DNA from: Candidatus Coliplasma caballi
GTDB taxonomy: Bacteria; Bacillota; Clostridia; Oscillospirales; CAG-382
Assembly: GCA_018065365.1 (NCBI GenBank)
Contig: JAGHTH010000155.1
Coordinates: forward strand, 1 to 6,822
Direction of reading: 5' to 3'
Length of the DNA stretch: 6,822 nucleotides
Shown one piece after another: positions 5,329 to 6,822 of this stretch. Under the pieces are notes generated by a model that was given only the letters and a program-made list of their open reading frames with translations, was not told the origin of the DNA and ran no database searches. The position numbers were made by a program, and so were the translations under genes. Every line of letters begins with the position of its first letter. The first letter of the stretch is position 1.

Positions 5329-6558
5329 TCACCGCAGTTCGGGCTTCTTTTTCTTCTTCACGATCACAAGTGCGGCAATGCCGGCGAGGGCGAGAACGGC
5401 GACCGCGGCGATGATCCCGAGATTGCCCTTCGAAAAGACAGACGCGGCGAGGGATCCCGATTCGGACCGAGCCAACGGATTGTCCAGATCAAAGTCGATC
5501 TCGTCGTCCGCTGCCGTGCCGATTTCAAAATAGTATTCCGTACCGGCGACAAAATCGGAGGTGATTTCGAAAGCGCCGTTTTCGGAGATCCTTTCATTGC
5601 TGCCGGTATAGCAGTCGGCGTCGATCGGATTCCCGTTTTCGTCATACAGGAGATACCACAGGTTTGTATTTTCGGTTCCCGGCAAAACGAAGGTACACGC
5701 CGCGTTATCTTTGGGCGTAAAGCGGAAAAACACGCTTTTGTCGGGAGTAACACGCACGCGGCAGGTTTCCGTATTCGATAGATCCACGGCGTCGGGATCG
5801 GGGGCTCTTTTTGCGAGGTAATCCAAAAGAAGCGCAACGTCAAGGCGATTGGCATTCCCGTCTAAGTTAAAATCGGGGAAAACGGAAACCGGAGCGGTTT
5901 CGGGCGAAGCAAGATACTTGCACATCCGACAGAAGTCGGCGCCGTTTATCACGCGGTCGCCGTTGAGATCGCCGATTACGGCACCGCCGTCGTTCACTTT
6001 GATATTGCCGTCGCTTTGGTTTCCTTGGAAGGTTGCTCCGTACAACAAGATCAAGCCGCCGTTTTGGACCAAGATCAAGCCGGAACTGTCGCTGCTGTCC
6101 GAAAACGTTACGGGATCGTCGTCGGTCCCGTCAAGCACCAGAGTTCCGCCCTGCTCGACCACGATCAGTTTTCCGTTGCCCGCAACGTCGGTATCGATCA
6201 AACGGATCTCGGAACATTGCAAAGTGAGTTTTCCGCCGTTCTTTACCGTGAAAAGCGGCAGATAGTTACCGCTGTATTCAATGCGGCGGAACGTGGTATC
6301 GGAAACTTTCCCGGTTATCAGCGTTACATCCGTTGTGATCTCAATATTTTCCTCCGCCAAATAAACCGATTGATTTCCCCCGACCTGCCGAATGACAGAG
6401 CCGGCATCGGAGACTTTCGCAAATGCGCGGGAAAGTGAAGATACGTTTTCTCCGTCCACTTGAAAATACGGATCAACGCCGAACGCAAATGCTTGAACTG
6501 CGCATACGGACAAAAGCATCACGATACAAACGATCGCCGACAACCACTGTTTCATCAT
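5329..6558 (-). CDS. Dockerin-containing, membrane-anchored surface protein
   Basis: A 409-residue protein. The ATG at 6556-6558 is chosen because AAGGAG (6566-6571) is 7 nt away; a TTG at 6561 would be only 4 nt away. Residues 1-25 are a signal peptide (ends AFA). Residues 60-193 are short glycine-turned beta strands (GGKLTLQ, GKLIVVEQGGTLVLDG, GLILVQNGGLILLYGA), suggesting a beta-helix. Residues 196-250 are a type I dockerin with two calcium loops fitting D-x-N-x-D-(x6)-D: D197/N199/D201/D208 and D229/N231/D233/D240, each followed by a helix (FCRMCKYLA, VALLLDYLA). Residues 265-347 resemble a PPC-like beta sandwich (FFRFTP, YLLYDENGN, VAGTEYYFEIG). The stalk AASVFSKGNLG (371-381), one helix (about 379-400) and KKKKK end it. 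Dockerins bind cohesins; none is visible here. An internal dockerin on an anchored protein is unlike secreted cellulosomal enzymes, and no enzyme domain is seen. Confidence 0.9.
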   Translation of the reverse strand: MMKQWLSAIVCIVMLLSVCAVQAFAFGVDPYFQVDGENVSSLSRAFAKVSDAGSVIRQVGGNQSVYLAEENIEITTDVTLITGKVSDTTFRRIEYSGNYLPLFTVKNGGKLTLQCSEIRLIDTDVAGNGKLIVVEQGGTLVLDGTDDDPVTFSDSSDSSGLILVQNGGLILLYGATFQGNQSDGNIKVNDGGAVIGDLNGDRVINGADFCRMCKYLASPETAPVSVFPDFNLDGNANRLDVALLLDYLAKRAPDPDAVDLSNTETCRVRVTPDKSVFFRFTPKDNAACTFVLPGTENTNLWYLLYDENGNPIDADCYTGSNERISENGAFEITSDFVAGTEYYFEIGTAADDEIDFDLDNPLARSESGSLAASVFSKGNLGIIAAVAVLALAGIAALVIVKKKKKPELR

Positions 6559-6565
6559 CAAAACG

Positions 6566-6571
6566 CTCCTT
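6566..6571 (-). promoter_or_regulatory. Ribosome binding site of the dockerin protein gene
   Basis: AAGGAG on the minus strand. Three possible starts follow: TTG 6561 (4 nt), ATG 6558 (7 nt) and ATG 6555 (10 nt). The spacing favours 6558. Confidence 0.7.
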
Positions 6572-6656
6572 TATACATCTCTGTCTCTTTATACGAAGAA
6601 AACGGAAAAAGGGATGCTGATTTCTCAAAAAAGTTTTTCGATTTGTAGCCGTGTGT

Positions 6657-6685
6657 AGTATAGCACATTTTTTGTGGGTTTTCAA
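6657..6685 (-). promoter_or_regulatory. Sigma-A promoter of the dockerin protein gene
   Basis: Minus strand: TTGAAA (6680-6685, 4 of 6 to consensus), a 17-nt spacer, TATACT (6657-6662, 5 of 6). The expected transcript begins near 6650 and has a leader of about 90 nt, long enough for control, though I see no convincing hairpin in it. The palindromic repeat array starts 17 bp upstream of the -35 box. Confidence 0.7.
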
Positions 6686-6702
6686 GGGGGGGAAAACATC
6701 AT

Positions 6703-6822
6703 ATGCACGGCTAACGCCGTGATGATATGCACGCCTCACGGCGTGATGATATGCACGGCTAACGCCGTGATGAGATGCACGCCTCACGGCGTGATGATAT
6801 GCACGCCTTACGGCGTGATGAT
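6703..6822. repeat. Tandem array of 24-bp palindromic repeats, continuing past the right edge
   Basis: Five complete 24-bp units start at 6703, 6727, 6751, 6775 and 6799; the last ends at the final base of the window, so the array probably continues. Each has the form ATG-stem-loop-stem-ATGAT with a 6-bp stem and 4-base loop. Type A (units 1 and 3) is CACGGC-TAAC-GCCGTG; type B (units 2, 4 and 5) is CACGCC-TCAC-GGCGTG, with TTAC in the loop of unit 5. Units 1+2 and 3+4 differ by one base (6774), a 48-bp higher-order period. CATCAT (6697-6702) precedes the array. I see no protein-coding reason for it; open frames through it follow from the period being a multiple of three. It does not have the repeat-spacer form of a CRISPR array. 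Confidence 0.92.

Noticed and set aside
1..6558. LPXTG-type sortase signals on the anchored surface proteins.
   Set aside because: No LPXTG or close variant precedes any of the C-terminal helices; the shared motif is GSVLSEG-like instead.
6473..6787. A minus-strand open frame through the 24-bp repeats giving a His/Arg-rich repeat peptide.
   Set aside because: The repeat period is a multiple of three and free of stops, so the frame is open by chance; it crosses the dockerin gene's promoter and overlaps that gene's start.
6703..6822. CRISPR array.
   Set aside because: The 24-bp units are contiguous with no unique spacers, and no cas gene is in view.

Overview
The window looks like chromosomal DNA from a low-to-mid-GC monoderm member of the Clostridia, probably an uncultured gut lineage near the Oscillospirales. 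The support is AAGGAG-type ribosome binding sites, consensus sigma-A promoters, MKK-type Sec signal peptides, a dockerin, a BspA-type leucine-rich repeat protein, a PrsW-type membrane protease and a peptide opening MKTKEELNALKE. The lineage is inferred; no rRNA or taxonomic marker is present.

Layout. From 1 to 2917 everything reads leftwards: a GTG-started polytopic membrane protein (2917-2255) overlaps a PrsW-family protease (2267-1626), followed by a BspA-type LRR surface protein (1500-625) and a truncated beta-rich surface protein (605 to beyond the left edge). Between 2918 and 3207 lies a divergent control region with a promoter on each strand and four tandem 12-bp repeats. From 3208 to 5226 a rightward operon follows a consensus promoter and encodes three exported proteins with the fold of the type VI secretion tube protein (one Hcp-like, two TssD-like), plus a 36-residue peptide resembling a double-glycine leader. 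A strong hairpin at 5248-5277 separates this operon from a convergent leftward gene (6558-5329) for a dockerin-containing surface protein. That gene has its own promoter, and an array of 24-bp palindromic repeats lies upstream of it and runs off the right edge.

How the genes fit together. Six proteins carry Sec signal peptides, and five of these end in, or are running into, the same kind of C-terminus: a short Ser/Gly stalk resembling GSVLSEG, one membrane helix and a Lys-rich tail. The window is therefore a cell-surface island. Its most striking part is the three-gene Hcp/TssD cassette: proteins that in diderm bacteria stack in the cytoplasm as the T6SS inner tube appear here with signal peptides, two of them membrane-anchored and one free, and no other T6SS component is visible. 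I infer that an Hcp-fold ring or tube has been moved to the outer face of a Gram-positive membrane. A PrsW-type intramembrane protease next to so many single-pass anchored proteins suggests, without proof, a role in releasing or processing them.
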